61,861 nucleotides of DNA, from contig CASEPS010000005.1 of the NCBI GenBank assembly GCA_949289855.1, positions 353-62,213 on the forward strand, given 5' to 3'. Positions 32,412-41,627 of this stretch are shown piece by piece. The notes beneath the pieces are model-generated. The model saw only the letters and a program-made list of their open reading frames with translations, made no database searches and was not told the DNA's origin. Position 1 is the first letter of the stretch. The number at the start of each line of letters is the position of its first letter. A program made the position numbers and the translations under genes. The stretch is from an uncultured Erysipelotrichaceae bacterium (GTDB taxonomy: Bacteria > Bacillota_I > Bacilli_A > Erysipelotrichales > Erysipelotrichaceae).

Positions 32412-33625
32412 TTGCTCTTCTTTCCTTTCACCGGTTTGTTTTTCTCATAGACAAATGCCGCAAATTCATTCAGGCTCTTCATGTCGCGGAAACGGGCAAT
32501 GAACATATCGTTTCCCATAGCCTTGCCAAGAATATCTGGCATACGCTCGTGCATACAGATGTTGGAACCATATTTTGCATAGATTGCCGCATCGCTGTTT
32601 TTATAATCCAGACCATCACGCTTGCCGACATAGACACAGTAGTATGGACGGGTTGTTTCATAGATGCCATGGTTGAACATTGCCATGTTTGCATAAATGC
32701 TGTAGACATTGATGTCGTTGGCAAAATTCATCATGTCTGGTGTATAACCTCCCGGTGGACGCATGTTGACTTCAAGGCCGACAAGACCACCCTTTTTGCC
32801 TAGACCTGGTTTATCTTCTGACAGGCGGAAGTATTCGGTATGGAAGAATCTGCCGCGGATGTTAAATGCCTTGATGACAGCGCTTCCCATTTTGTCGAGG
32901 TCTTCTGGAATTTCCCGCTCCGACCAATACAGACATTCTTCAGCCTGGTTGACAAGGTCCATGATTGGTTCCGGGAAGGTATGGGATGTCTTGAAGATGA
33001 TGTTACCATCCTGATCGGTGATACCATCAAAAGAAACAATATAACCAGGTACATATTCTTCCATGATGTACTGGGTTGGCAGATTTTGTTTATAGAAGTC
33101 TTTTAGTTCTTTGTCGTTGTTGATCTTCCATGTCGCGTTTGCGCCTACTCCATCATCTGGTTTGACAATGACCGGGAAACCGACTTCTTTGACAAACTTC
33201 TTTCCTTCTTCATACGTTGTTGTGAGGTGATATCTTGCACAAGGAACACCGGCTTTTTCATAATACGCCTTCATGTTGGACTTGCGGCGGTAACGCATGA
33301 CATCCTTTGTCTTGTCACCGGTGGTGATGTTAAAGTCTTCACGCAGCTGTGCATCCTGTTGTAACCAGAACTCATTGTTGCTTTCCAGCCAGTCAATTTT
33401 GCCATGTTTATGGGCAAACCAGGCAACCGCTCTGTACATTTCATCATAATTCTGCATGGATCCTACCTGGTAGTATTCATCCATGGCATCTTTCAATTCC
33501 TGTGAAAGTGAATCATATGGGTCTTCGCCAATACATAATGCTGTTCCGCCAATCTGTTTCCAGGCTTTTGGAAACTGATAGTATGTTTTAGGGAAATTGG
33601 CAGAAATAAACACGAAATTATTCAT
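32408..33625 (-). CDS. ATP-grasp carboxylate-amine ligase of unknown substrate
   Basis: A 405-residue ATP-grasp protein. The central nucleotide-binding part is GFPVIVKPDDGVGANATWKI, then YIMEEYVPGYIVSFDGI. The metal-binding end is GLVGLEVNMRPPGGYTPDMMN, where the Glu and Asn coordinate magnesium. Such enzymes join a carboxylate (as acyl phosphate) to an amine, as in dipeptide or D-Ala-D-Ala ligases. The N-terminus (NFVFISANFPKTYYQFPKAW) is a Rossmann-like pre-grasp domain. Translationally coupled to the esterase-like gene; divergent from the next gene across 118 bp. No peptide carrier or NRPS gene is nearby. Confidence 0.82.
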   Translation of the reverse strand: MNNFVFISANFPKTYYQFPKAWKQIGGTALCIGEDPYDSLSQELKDAMDEYYQVGSMQNYDEMYRAVAWFAHKHGKIDWLESNNEFWLQQDAQLREDFNITTGDKTKDVMRYRRKSNMKAYYEKAGVPCARYHLTTTYEEGKKFVKEVGFPVIVKPDDGVGANATWKINNDKELKDFYKQNLPTQYIMEEYVPGYIVSFDGITDQDGNIIFKTSHTFPEPIMDLVNQAEECLYWSEREIPEDLDKMGSAVIKAFNIRGRFFHTEYFRLSEDKPGLGKKGGLVGLEVNMRPPGGYTPDMMNFANDINVYSIYANMAMFNHGIYETTRPYYCVYVGKRDGLDYKNSDAAIYAKYGSNICMHERMPDILGKAMGNDMFIARFRDMKSLNEFAAFVYEKNKPVKGKKSK

Positions 33626-33743
33626 AAAGTCTCCCCCTTTATCGGATGAAAAAATTATACAACATCAAATGAAAGAAATGTGAAAACTTTTATGAAAATG
33701 ATACACTATCAACATAGAATTAAATGAAAGAGGATGAAAACAG

Positions 33744-34037
33744 ATGGAAGATAACAGATTGTTGGAAGCGAGAATAAAGATCGATGCGGTGGATCGGGAG
33801 ATGATCCGGTTGTTTGAGGAACGTTTTGAGGCTGTTAAAGACGTGATTGCCTGGAAGATTGACCATGGTATTGCTATATTTGATGGGGGGAGGGAAGAAG
33901 AAATCCGAAGGAAGAATGGAGAACGGATTGATCCCGCCCTTTATCCTTATTATATTGCGTGGTTTGATGAGATGTTGAAGCAGTCCAAACTGTTTCAGGA
34001 ACAGATTGTACGTGAAAGAAAGGATATGTCAGAGTGA
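33744..34037 (+). CDS. Chorismate-mutase-like protein (AroQ fold, PF01817)
   Basis: A 97-residue all-helical protein. LLEARIKIDAVDREMIRLFEERFEAVKDVIAWKIDHG matches the first helix of AroQ mutases, where Arg and Lys hold chorismate, and FDGGREEEI corresponds to the second conserved block. AroQ enzymes convert chorismate to prephenate for Phe/Tyr. It stands outside any aromatic operon; isolated short copies in Bacillota may act on other substrates, so catalysis is not assured. Its stop lies inside the terminator that follows. Confidence 0.78.
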   Translation: MEDNRLLEARIKIDAVDREMIRLFEERFEAVKDVIAWKIDHGIAIFDGGREEEIRRKNGERIDPALYPYYIAWFDEMLKQSKLFQEQIVRERKDMSE

Positions 34038-34049
34038 CATATCTTTTTT
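34023..34049 (+). terminator. Intrinsic terminator
   Basis: GATATGTCA-GAG-TGACATATC then TTTTTT, overlapping the stop codon of the chorismate-mutase-like gene. Confidence 0.9.
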
Positions 34050-34152
34050 ATGAATGAATATCTATAGAAACAAGGTATGCATAGTTTTGGGCATACTTAT
34101 TGCGAAAGTATGAACAGCTCATTACAATAGGAAAACAGAAAGTGAGGAATGT

Positions 34153-34830
34153 ATGGACGCAAGAGTTTGGGGGATTATAACAGAAGCTTTTGGCAAAGTG
34201 CTCATTTCCGGTATACAGGTAACCATTCCGATGACAATTCTGGCATTTGCCTTTGGCTTGCTGATTGCGGTAATTGTCGCGTTGATCCAGTATGGTAAAG
34301 TACCTGTATTGAAAGAGATCTGTCGGTTTTATATCTGGCTGATCCGTGGTACACCACTTCTTGTTCAGTTGTATATTATTTTCTATGGTCTTCCGGCATT
34401 AGGTCTCAGAGTGGATCCATTCTGGACAGCAGTTGTTGCCTTCTCCTTTTGTGAAGGTGCCTATATGTCTGAAACACTGCGCGGTTCTTTGGAAGCTGTG
34501 CCGGCTGGACAGACAGAAGCTGGCTATTGTGTAGGGATGAACTTTGTGCAGATTATGTGGCATATTGTATTGCCACAGGCCTTCCGCACCGCTTTCCCGG
34601 CTCTTGGCAATTCCCTGATTTCCCTTGTCAAGGATACATCCCTTGCGGCAAATATTACCGTGGTGGAAATGCTGATGACAACCCAGAGGATTGCTGGAAC
34701 AACCTATGTATTCTTACCGTTATATATTACGGTCGCAATTGTCTATCTCATCTTCTGTACGGTGATTTCATTCCTGCAGAAGCGGATTGAAAAGCGCCTG
34801 AACCGCTATCAGGCAAAGGAGATCTGGTAA
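34153..34830 (+). CDS. Polar amino-acid ABC transporter permease
   Basis: A 225-residue permease of the His/Glu/Gln/Arg/cystine family with about five helices. Its signature is [23 protein letters not shown], and its EAA loop is [31 protein letters not shown]. It probably forms a homodimer, as only one permease gene is present. It shares one base with the ATPase start. Ligand prediction is open: cystine (TcyB-like) and glutamine types look alike at this level. Confidence 0.93.
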   Translation: MDARVWGIITEAFGKVLISGIQVTIPMTILAFAFGLLIAVIVALIQYGKVPVLKEICRFYIWLIRGTPLLVQLYIIFYGLPALGLRVDPFWTAVVAFSFCEGAYMSETLRGSLEAVPAGQTEAGYCVGMNFVQIMWHIVLPQAFRTAFPALGNSLISLVKDTSLAANITVVEMLMTTQRIAGTTYVFLPLYITVAIVYLIFCTVISFLQKRIEKRLNRYQAKEIW

Positions 34831-35582
34831 TGTCTGTATTAAAAATAGAAGGAATTGAAAAATCATTTGGTGATCTGAAAGTGCTGGACGGCATTAACCT
34901 CAATGTTGAGAAAGGTGATGTTGTTGCGATACTTGGTCCATCAGGTTCTGGAAAGACAACCTTTCTCAGGTGTATCAACTTTCTGGAACACGCCGACAAA
35001 GGCATGATGACTTTTGATGGAAAGACTTATGATCTCAGCAAAATCACCAAGAAAGAAATTGCGGCTATCCGTTTGAGAACCGGATTTGTTTTCCAGAACT
35101 ACAACCTGTTTGCCAACAAGACAGCACTGGAAAATGTGACGCAGGGTCTCATTACGGTGCGCAAGGTGCCAAAGAAAGAAGCAGAGGAAAAAGGTATGGA
35201 ACTGCTTGGCAAGGTTGGTCTTGCGGACAGGGCTTCCTATTATCCATCACAGCTTTCTGGTGGTCAGCAACAGCGTGTTGCCATTGCCCGTGCCCTTGCG
35301 CCAGACCCTGAAATTATCTACTTTGATGAGCCGACATCTGCACTTGATCCGGAACTGATTGGTGAAGTGCTGAATGTGATGAAAGAACTTGCGGAAGAAG
35401 GCAGAACGATGATTGTCGTCACCCATGAAATGGATTTTGCCCGCAATGTATCCAACCATACAATCCTGATGGAAAAAGGTGTCATTGTCGAAGAAGGGGA
35501 ATCCAAAGCTTTCTTCGACCATCCACAGCTTCAGCGTACGAAGGACTTCCTTCGTCTTGAAAATAGAAAAATGGAGGACTAA
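34830..35582 (+). CDS. Polar amino-acid ABC transporter ATPase
   Basis: A 250-residue ATPase with Walker [11 protein letters not shown]-loop [12 protein letters not shown], signature [16 protein letters not shown], Walker [16 protein letters not shown] and switch VVTHE. The [16 protein letters not shown] stretch is typical of GlnQ/TcyC/ArtP. It overlaps the permease by one base and is followed 4 nt later by the binding protein. No TOBE or ligand domain at the C-terminus. Confidence 0.95.
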   Translation: MSVLKIEGIEKSFGDLKVLDGINLNVEKGDVVAILGPSGSGKTTFLRCINFLEHADKGMMTFDGKTYDLSKITKKEIAAIRLRTGFVFQNYNLFANKTALENVTQGLITVRKVPKKEAEEKGMELLGKVGLADRASYYPSQLSGGQQQRVAIARALAPDPEIIYFDEPTSALDPELIGEVLNVMKELAEEGRTMIVVTHEMDFARNVSNHTILMEKGVIVEEGESKAFFDHPQLQRTKDFLRLENRKMED

Positions 35583-35586
35583 ATAC

Positions 35587-36369
35587 ATGAACAGATTATT
35601 TAAAACAGCTCTTGCGGCATCTATGCTTGCAACACTTGCCGGATGTTCTTCCTCTGGCAGTGATACATCACTTTCCAGTGTCCAGGATGCTGGTGAACTG
35701 CGCATTGGTCTTGAAGGCACATGGCAGCCATTCTCTTATCATGATGAAAATGATGAACTTGTTGGCTATGATGTAGAAGTAGCGAAAGGCATTGCAGAAA
35801 GACTTGGTGTAGAAGCCGTTATTTCTGAAGGACCATGGGAAGGACTTTTGACAGGACTCAGCACTGGTGTCTATGACATTGTTGTTAATGGTGTAGACAT
35901 TACAGAAGAAAGAGAACAGTCTTTTGACTTCAGTGAGCCATATGCCTATGACCACATTGACCTGGTTACACGTGTCGGAGATGATTCCATTACTTCTTTT
36001 GAGGATCTTGAAGGCAGAACGTCTGCCAACTCCACCGGTTCCACCTATGCAGAAATTGGTGAACAATATGGTGCGACAGTTTCCAATGTTCCTACGCTTG
36101 CACAAACAATGGAACTTGTACTCAATGGTACAGTGGATGCGACCATCAATGCGGACACTTCCATCCAGGACTACCTCAATGTGACTGGTGAAACAGGTCT
36201 GCAGGTTGTAGCACAGCTGGATGAGGTTACACGCTATGCCATTCCGATGAAGAAGGGCAGCGATGCACTGCGGGAAGCCATCAATGGTGCACTGGAAGAA
36301 ATGCGGGAAGATGGCACACTGGCAGAGCTTTCTGAGAAGTATTTCGGTATTGATATTACAAATGAATGA
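35587..36369 (+). CDS. Amino-acid-binding lipoprotein of the ABC transporter
   Basis: A 260-residue family 3 solute-binding protein (SBP_bac_3). Lipobox LATLAGCSSS places the lipidated cysteine near residue 19. The mature start is GELRIGLEGTWQPFSYHDENDELVGYDVEVAKGIAERL, and DIVVNGVDITEEREQSFDFSEPYA is the hinge region seen in cystine and glutamine binders. The start at ATG 35587 has ATGGAGG 12-18 nt upstream. Last gene of a three-gene operon ending in a terminator. Confidence 0.94.
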   Translation: MNRLFKTALAASMLATLAGCSSSGSDTSLSSVQDAGELRIGLEGTWQPFSYHDENDELVGYDVEVAKGIAERLGVEAVISEGPWEGLLTGLSTGVYDIVVNGVDITEEREQSFDFSEPYAYDHIDLVTRVGDDSITSFEDLEGRTSANSTGSTYAEIGEQYGATVSNVPTLAQTMELVLNGTVDATINADTSIQDYLNVTGETGLQVVAQLDEVTRYAIPMKKGSDALREAINGALEEMREDGTLAELSEKYFGIDITNE

Positions 36370-36374
36370 ATATG

Positions 36375-36406
36375 AAGGATGTGGTAATGGCTGCCACATC
36401 CTTTTT
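36375..36406 (+). terminator. Intrinsic terminator of the amino-acid ABC operon
   Basis: AAGGATGTGG-N9-CCACATCCTTTTT, directly after the binding-protein stop. Confidence 0.9.
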
Positions 36407-36581
36407 GGACCATTAGACGCGATGAGAAATTGGTGAGGCTTACTATTTTTACTGGTTTTGAAATCTGTACAGATTATCCTGATATTTTACAGTCACTGTC
36501 TGGAAAATCTTTTCATTTTTTTATATCTTCTGCTGTGGTTTGTCTGTACAATGGTGAGTGCTGAAAACAAAAGGTGATGGT

Positions 36582-39080
36582 ATGGATGGAAAGTCTATGG
36601 GAATAAAAAAGAATATATGTCTTGGGGTTGTTGCTCATGTTGATGCGGGTAAGACTACCTGCATAGAAAGCATGTTATATAAAAGTGGAAAGATAAGGAA
36701 ACAGGGACGTGTAGACCATCGGGATACGGTGCTTGACTTTGATGAAGAAGAAAGAAAACATGGTATTACCATCTATGCCAAAGATGCCTGCTTTACCTGG
36801 AATGGCGATGCTGTTTATGTCATTGATACACCAGGACATGTTGACTTTTCTGCAGAAATGGAGAGAGTTCTTTCTGTACTGGATATGGCCATCATTGTCA
36901 TCAATGGACAGGATGGTGTACAAAGCCATACAGAGACGATCTGGAAGTGCCTGGAACACTACGATGTGCCATGTCTCCTGTTTGTCAATAAAATGGATAT
37001 TTCCCACTATTCAAAAGAAGAACTGATGCAGGATATCATGAAACATTGCAGTGCACAATGCATCATGTGGGAAAACAAAGAAGACGCATTGACCATGGTC
37101 AATGAAGAAATCATGGAAGACTACCTGGAGACGGGCACATTGAACAGAAGTCTGGTTCAGGAAGCTTTTGCGCGCCGGGAGTTCTTTCCGGTGCTCTATG
37201 GTTCAGCCTTGAAGAATGAAGGGGTGGAAGAACTGCTTGATGCGGTGTCCTATCTATCCATGGAGAAAGTCTATCCGGAAGCCTTTGGGGCAAGGGTGTT
37301 CCGCATTTCAAATGACAAGGAAGGCAACCGGCTGACCCATGTCAAGGTGACAGGTGGTGTACTTGCCGCAAAGCAGAAACTCGATGAAGAAGAAAAGGTC
37401 GACCAGATCCGTCTGTATACCGGTGAAAACTATGAAATGGTACAAAAGGCAGAAGCTGGCATGATCTGTACACTCAAGGGACTTGAACATACATATCCCG
37501 GTCAGGGGCTGGGTGAGGAAGAAGATGCTGGCAAGCCACTGCTCAGTGGATATCTTGACTATAAATTGTTATTGCCAGAAGGGGCAGATGTATTACAGCT
37601 GAGTGATGTATGTAATGAACTTTCCAGTGAAGATCCCCAATTGATGGTTGACCTCGATGCGGATCATCATTCCATCCATGTGCGTATCATGGGTGAAATG
37701 CAGATGGAAGTGCTGCAGAAAAAGATAGAGGAGAGAAGTGGCATTGCGGTTGGTTTTGGTACAGGTGGCATTGTGTTTGCCGAAACGATTGCGGACAGTG
37801 TTATTGGTGTTGGCCATTTTGAACCATTGCGTCATTATGCCGAGGTTGTTGTGCGGCTTGAACCGTTGAAGCGGGGCTCTGGTGTAGAAGTTGTCAGTGA
37901 AGTTCCCCGCGGTATGCTTTCTGCTGTCTGGGAAAAGTCCATCCTTTCCCATCTTTCCCGGGAACATAAAGGTGTTTTGACAAGGGCACCACTCACCGAT
38001 GTGAGAATTGTGCTTGTTGCCGCAAAGGGGAATCTCAAACATACAAGTGGTGGCGACTTCCGGGAAGCTGCCAGAAGAGCTGTGCGTCATGGTCTGATGA
38101 AAGCACAGAATCTGTTGCTTGAACCGTATTACCATTTCCGCATCACCCTTCCACAAGAGAGTTTGTCAAGGTGCCTCTATGAACTTGAACAACGGGACTG
38201 TCAGGTTATGATCGGAGAAATGGATGGTGAATACCAGAGTGTTGAAGGAGATGGACCGGTCAGAACGCTGATGAATTATCAGAAAGATCTTTCTGCCTAT
38301 ACAAGGGGCAGGGGTCGCTTCTTCTTTGAACTTGCTGGGTATCAGGAAGTGAAGAATCAGGAAAAGCTTGTAGAAGAAAGAGGCTATGACCCAGAGAGTG
38401 ATTTGCGCAATCCGACGGGTTCAGTGTTCTGTGCCAATGGGGCAGGGTATTATGTGCCATGGACGGATGTGGAAAAACATATGCATATTGAACTGCAGAA
38501 GGAACAAAGTTCAGGCGGTTACCGTCATATGACGATGAAAGTGGACGAAAAGGACCTCGATGGCATATTGAAGAGTGCTTCTGGAAATAACCGGAATGAG
38601 AAGAAACACTATGTGCCAAAGAAGAAAAAAGATGATGAGCGTGAACATGTCGAGATCAAAGACAGCCAGAAGAAAGACAGGCTCATGATCATCGATGGCT
38701 ATAACTGCCTGTATGCATGGAAGTCCATGGAACAATACAAAAATGATGCGGTATCCATTGCCCGGGAAAAGCTGATTGATGTAATCTTTGCCTATCAGGC
38801 CTATTACAAAGCACCGATTCAGCTTGTGTTTGATGGCTACCAGCGAAAGGATAACAGCGGTTCCAGCATGAAACGTGGTGGATTGGAAATCATTTATACA
38901 CGGACGGACATGACCGCTGATGCCTGGATTGAAAAAAAGGTTCATGACCTGAAGGGGAAGGTGGACCTTACCGTGGTGACAAGTGATGCTTTGATTCAGA
39001 ATGCCGTGCTTGCCGGAGGGGCAAGGCGGATGTCTTCACGGGAATTGGAAAGTGAAATTGCATTGAAAATGCAACTATAA
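36582..39080 (+). CDS. TetM/EF-G-like ribosomal GTPase fused to a Rae1/YacP-type NYN ribonuclease
   Basis: An 832-residue fusion. Residues 1 to ~660 follow the ribosomal-protection (TetM/TetO)/EF-G plan: P-loop AHVDAGKTT (18-26), switch region ERKHGITI, DTPGHVDF, NKMD, then domains II-V ending near NPTGSVFCANGAGYYVPW. A lysine-rich linker (about 665-695) leads to residues 700-832, a full NYN/YacP domain: RLMIIDGYNCLYAWKS, VFDGY, GLEIIYTRTDMTADAWIE, VVTSDALIQ and RRMSSREL. B. subtilis Rae1 (YacP) is an endoribonuclease acting in the ribosomal A site, where TetM-like factors also dock, so the fusion may deliver mRNA cleavage to certain ribosomes (inference). AAGGTGAT supports ATG 36582. Not evidence of tetracycline resistance by itself. 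Confidence 0.9.
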   Translation: MDGKSMGIKKNICLGVVAHVDAGKTTCIESMLYKSGKIRKQGRVDHRDTVLDFDEEERKHGITIYAKDACFTWNGDAVYVIDTPGHVDFSAEMERVLSVLDMAIIVINGQDGVQSHTETIWKCLEHYDVPCLLFVNKMDISHYSKEELMQDIMKHCSAQCIMWENKEDALTMVNEEIMEDYLETGTLNRSLVQEAFARREFFPVLYGSALKNEGVEELLDAVSYLSMEKVYPEAFGARVFRISNDKEGNRLTHVKVTGGVLAAKQKLDEEEKVDQIRLYTGENYEMVQKAEAGMICTLKGLEHTYPGQGLGEEEDAGKPLLSGYLDYKLLLPEGADVLQLSDVCNELSSEDPQLMVDLDADHHSIHVRIMGEMQMEVLQKKIEERSGIAVGFGTGGIVFAETIADSVIGVGHFEPLRHYAEVVVRLEPLKRGSGVEVVSEVPRGMLSAVWEKSILSHLSREHKGVLTRAPLTDVRIVLVAAKGNLKHTSGGDFREAARRAVRHGLMKAQNLLLEPYYHFRITLPQESLSRCLYELEQRDCQVMIGEMDGEYQSVEGDGPVRTLMNYQKDLSAYTRGRGRFFFELAGYQEVKNQEKLVEERGYDPESDLRNPTGSVFCANGAGYYVPWTDVEKHMHIELQKEQSSGGYRHMTMKVDEKDLDGILKSASGNNRNEKKHYVPKKKKDDEREHVEIKDSQKKDRLMIIDGYNCLYAWKSMEQYKNDAVSIAREKLIDVIFAYQAYYKAPIQLVFDGYQRKDNSGSSMKRGGLEIIYTRTDMTADAWIEKKVHDLKGKVDLTVVTSDALIQNAVLAGGARRMSSRELESEIALKMQL

Positions 39081-39089
39081 AGGGAGATT

Positions 39090-40238
39090 ATGACAAACGA
39101 AAAATTACTGGTGCGCTTCAGTCTGTTTGATGGGCTATATTGGGCATGGAATGCAACATTCTGCGGATTCATCACAACCTATATGTTGAAATGCGGCATG
39201 GACAGCACAATGCTTTCCCTGGTGCTTGCGGCATTTATGTTACTGTCCTTTCTTGGTGCGTTTTTCTGGGGTGGGCAATGTGATAAATTGCAGACGAATA
39301 AGAAGGTGTTTCTTGTGGCCTTTGCGGCTTCTACCCTTCTTGCTTTTGTAACGTACTTCCTGGCAGGGGATATGTTACTTGTTGCAGCATTGATTTATCC
39401 GGTTACCGGATTTCTTATTTCGCCCCTTGGTGCCAATGTTGATGGATGGATGTTACGGGAATTCCATTTTGATGCAGCACTATATGGAAGGGCACGGGCT
39501 ATCGGCTCAGCAGGCTATGCTGTCGCTATGCTTGTAGTGGGACAGGTCATCAACCAGCTTGGCTTCTTCATGCTGCCGGTATGTTTTGGACTTTTGTCCC
39601 TGCTTGTGTTTTTCATTGCCGTATCTTCAAAAGAATCACCCTATGGCACAAAGGCGAGAACACTCAAGCCGGCAAATCCGGCAGGGTTGTTAAAAATCGG
39701 ACCATTTCTCTTTCTGTTATTGATTCTTTTCTTTACAGGGCTTGCTATTTCACCGGTAAACAACTTGAAAAATGTATTGCTCGAAAGTGTCGGGGGAGAT
39801 GTTGGTACGATTGGTATTGATGCTTTCCTTGGTGTGATGTTACAGGCATTTTTCATCTTTATTTCCGGAAAGCTTTCCCGCATGGACAAGAACTTCCGGT
39901 TGTTTCTTGTGGCCTTCACAATATTGTTGACAATGGTTTGTGTCATTGTGGCATCTTCTCCAGTCTTCATCATTGTCGGTACATTGTTTTCCAATGCAAG
40001 CTATGGCATTATGCTGCCAACAATGCGCGAAATTACAGAAGATACCGTACCAGAAGAATTGAAGAATACAGCCCGCAGCCTGACGGATGCGGTGTTTGGT
40101 AACTTTGCCGGTATTCTTGCGTTGTTGTATGGTGGGTGGATGATGGACAGCTTTGGGGCAAAGTCAGTTGCCTGGCTTGGCTTGTTTGTAATGGTCATTC
40201 CGGTATTGATGGCATTGTCTAAGATGAAGAAGAATTGA
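39090..40238 (+). CDS. MFS permease
   Basis: A 382-residue transporter with about 12 hydrophobic helices of the major facilitator superfamily, closest in style to the MFS_1-like/LacY-related group (SLFDGLYWAWNATFCGFITTYML start, LSFLGAFFWGGQCDKL loop 2-3 motif). Substrate unknown. It begins 9 nt after the GTPase fusion with AAAGGGAG upstream, so it is in the same operon; an efflux or uptake role linked to ribosome-targeting compounds is possible but unproven. No clear terminator before the T-box that follows. Confidence 0.85.
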   Translation: MTNEKLLVRFSLFDGLYWAWNATFCGFITTYMLKCGMDSTMLSLVLAAFMLLSFLGAFFWGGQCDKLQTNKKVFLVAFAASTLLAFVTYFLAGDMLLVAALIYPVTGFLISPLGANVDGWMLREFHFDAALYGRARAIGSAGYAVAMLVVGQVINQLGFFMLPVCFGLLSLLVFFIAVSSKESPYGTKARTLKPANPAGLLKIGPFLFLLLILFFTGLAISPVNNLKNVLLESVGGDVGTIGIDAFLGVMLQAFFIFISGKLSRMDKNFRLFLVAFTILLTMVCVIVASSPVFIIVGTLFSNASYGIMLPTMREITEDTVPEELKNTARSLTDAVFGNFAGILALLYGGWMMDSFGAKSVAWLGLFVMVIPVLMALSKMKKN

Positions 40239-40309
40239 AACATTTTCAGAAACAAATGTAATCCTTATCATTTTTCTGAAATTGTTATCATCTTTGTGTT
40301 GACGGAAAA

Positions 40310-40583
40310 GAGGTGCAGTTTTAGACTGAAACCATAACCAGTGAGCGGGAGATCAAACATAAAGAACGGTCCAAAGAGAGCCGGGGTGGTGGAAGCCGGT
40401 GGCAGGTGTTATGCAAATGGACCCGTGAGGGCCTGATGAAAGCAATGGTGAGTATCTCAGGACGCAGTGTCGGCGTTAATGACAGGAAATGTGTTTGCAT
40501 TTCTTTCTGAGTGGGCTGTAATCAGTCAATTAAGGTGGTACCGCAGATATATGTCTGTCCTTAAGTGGGCAGGCATTTTTTGT
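40310..40583 (+). promoter_or_regulatory. Tryptophan-specific T-box riboswitch
   Basis: The 380-nt gap before trpX holds a T-box leader. Stem I has the conserved AGAGAGCCGG (40375-40384). The specifier position reads TGG followed by A (40418-40421), the tryptophan codon. The T-box TTAAGGTGGTACCGC (40530-40543 region) would pair with uncharged tRNA-Trp acceptor ends. The terminator ATGTCTGTCC-TTAAGT-GGGCAGGCAT plus T-run lies at 40551-40583. Low charged tRNA-Trp would favour the antiterminator and expression of the transporter. This specifier agrees with the downstream TrpXYZ-type genes. Confidence 0.93.
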
Positions 40584-40619
40584 TTCATTCAGAAAGATGC
40601 AGAAAGAGGAGGAAAAGAT

Positions 40620-41627
40620 ATGAAAAAAATGGCAGTTTTACTCAGTACAGCACTTTGTGCATCTCTTTGTGGTTGTGGTGGAAGCGATGGATCATCGTAT
40701 AAGGTTGCGATCGTCAAACAGATGACACATTCTTCCCTGGATGAAATTACGGACGCGATTTGTGCTGAACTGGACAGGATAAGTGCAGAAGAAGGTATCA
40801 GTATCGAGTATGGAGAAGTGTATGATGGACAGAATGATCAGGCGCAGCTGACAACCATTTCTTCACAGATTGCCGCAACCCGGCCGGATGTCATCATTCC
40901 TGTCGCAACCCTTGCGGCACAAACGATGGCTATTGCAGCAGAAGAAAACAATATTCCGCTTGTCTTTGCGGCTATTTCTGACCCATCTGCGGCAGGTCTT
41001 GATGGTCTTGACTATGTGACAGGTACTTCTGATGCCCTTGATACAAAGAAACTGATGGATATGATGTTTGCCAGTGATCCGGATATTGAAACGGTGGGTC
41101 TGTTGTATTCCCGTTCAGAAATAAATAGTGAAAAACCGATTGCGGAGGCAAAGGCATATCTGGAAGAAAAAGGTGTTGCTTATGTTGAGGCAACGGGGAA
41201 TACAGCAGATGAACTGCTTGCTGCAACGGGTACACTTGTCAACCGTGTGGATGCGGTATTTACACCAACTGACAATATTGTCATGGCAAGTGAAAATGCG
41301 ATTGCGGAAATGTTGCTGGAAGAAGGTATTCCTCACTACTGTGGTGCGGACTCCTTTGTCTATAGTGGTGCTTTTGTGACATGTGGCATCAATTATACTG
41401 ACCTTGGCATAAAGACGGCAGATCTTGCATTTGAAGTCATGAAAGAAGGTATGGAAAGCCTTGACACGTTTGAAATGGAAGGTGCGCGCAAAGAAGATAA
41501 CTACTATGTACTCGATGGTAACCTGATTACCGTCAATACCGATACGGCAGAGCAGGGCGGTTTTACAGCAGATGTCTTTGCGGACTTTGGCGAAGTGAAG
41601 GAAGTAACGACAGGTGAGGGACAATGA
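40620..41627 (+). CDS. trpX: Tryptophan ABC transporter substrate-binding lipoprotein (TrpX type)
   Basis: A 335-residue lipoprotein of the ABC_sub_bind family (PF04392). The lipobox lies in SLCGCGGSDG. YKVAIVKQMTHSSLDEITDAI, QLTTISSQIAATRPDVIIPVATLAAQ and PLVFAAISDPSAAGLD are family blocks. Members next to a Trp T-box are the tryptophan importers named TrpX. Assignment rests on family and specifier together. ATG 40620 has GAGGAGG upstream; the stop overlaps the permease start (ATGA). Confidence 0.88.
   Translation: MKKMAVLLSTALCASLCGCGGSDGSSYKVAIVKQMTHSSLDEITDAICAELDRISAEEGISIEYGEVYDGQNDQAQLTTISSQIAATRPDVIIPVATLAAQTMAIAAEENNIPLVFAAISDPSAAGLDGLDYVTGTSDALDTKKLMDMMFASDPDIETVGLLYSRSEINSEKPIAEAKAYLEEKGVAYVEATGNTADELLAATGTLVNRVDAVFTPTDNIVMASENAIAEMLLEEGIPHYCGADSFVYSGAFVTCGINYTDLGIKTADLAFEVMKEGMESLDTFEMEGARKEDNYYVLDGNLITVNTDTAEQGGFTADVFADFGEVKEVTTGEGQ

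Noticed and set aside
36582-39080. Acquired tetracycline-resistance gene
   Set aside because: It has a C-terminal NYN domain, neighbouring base composition and no mobilisation genes. It reads as a chromosomal TetM-like paralogue rather than tet(M) or tet(W).
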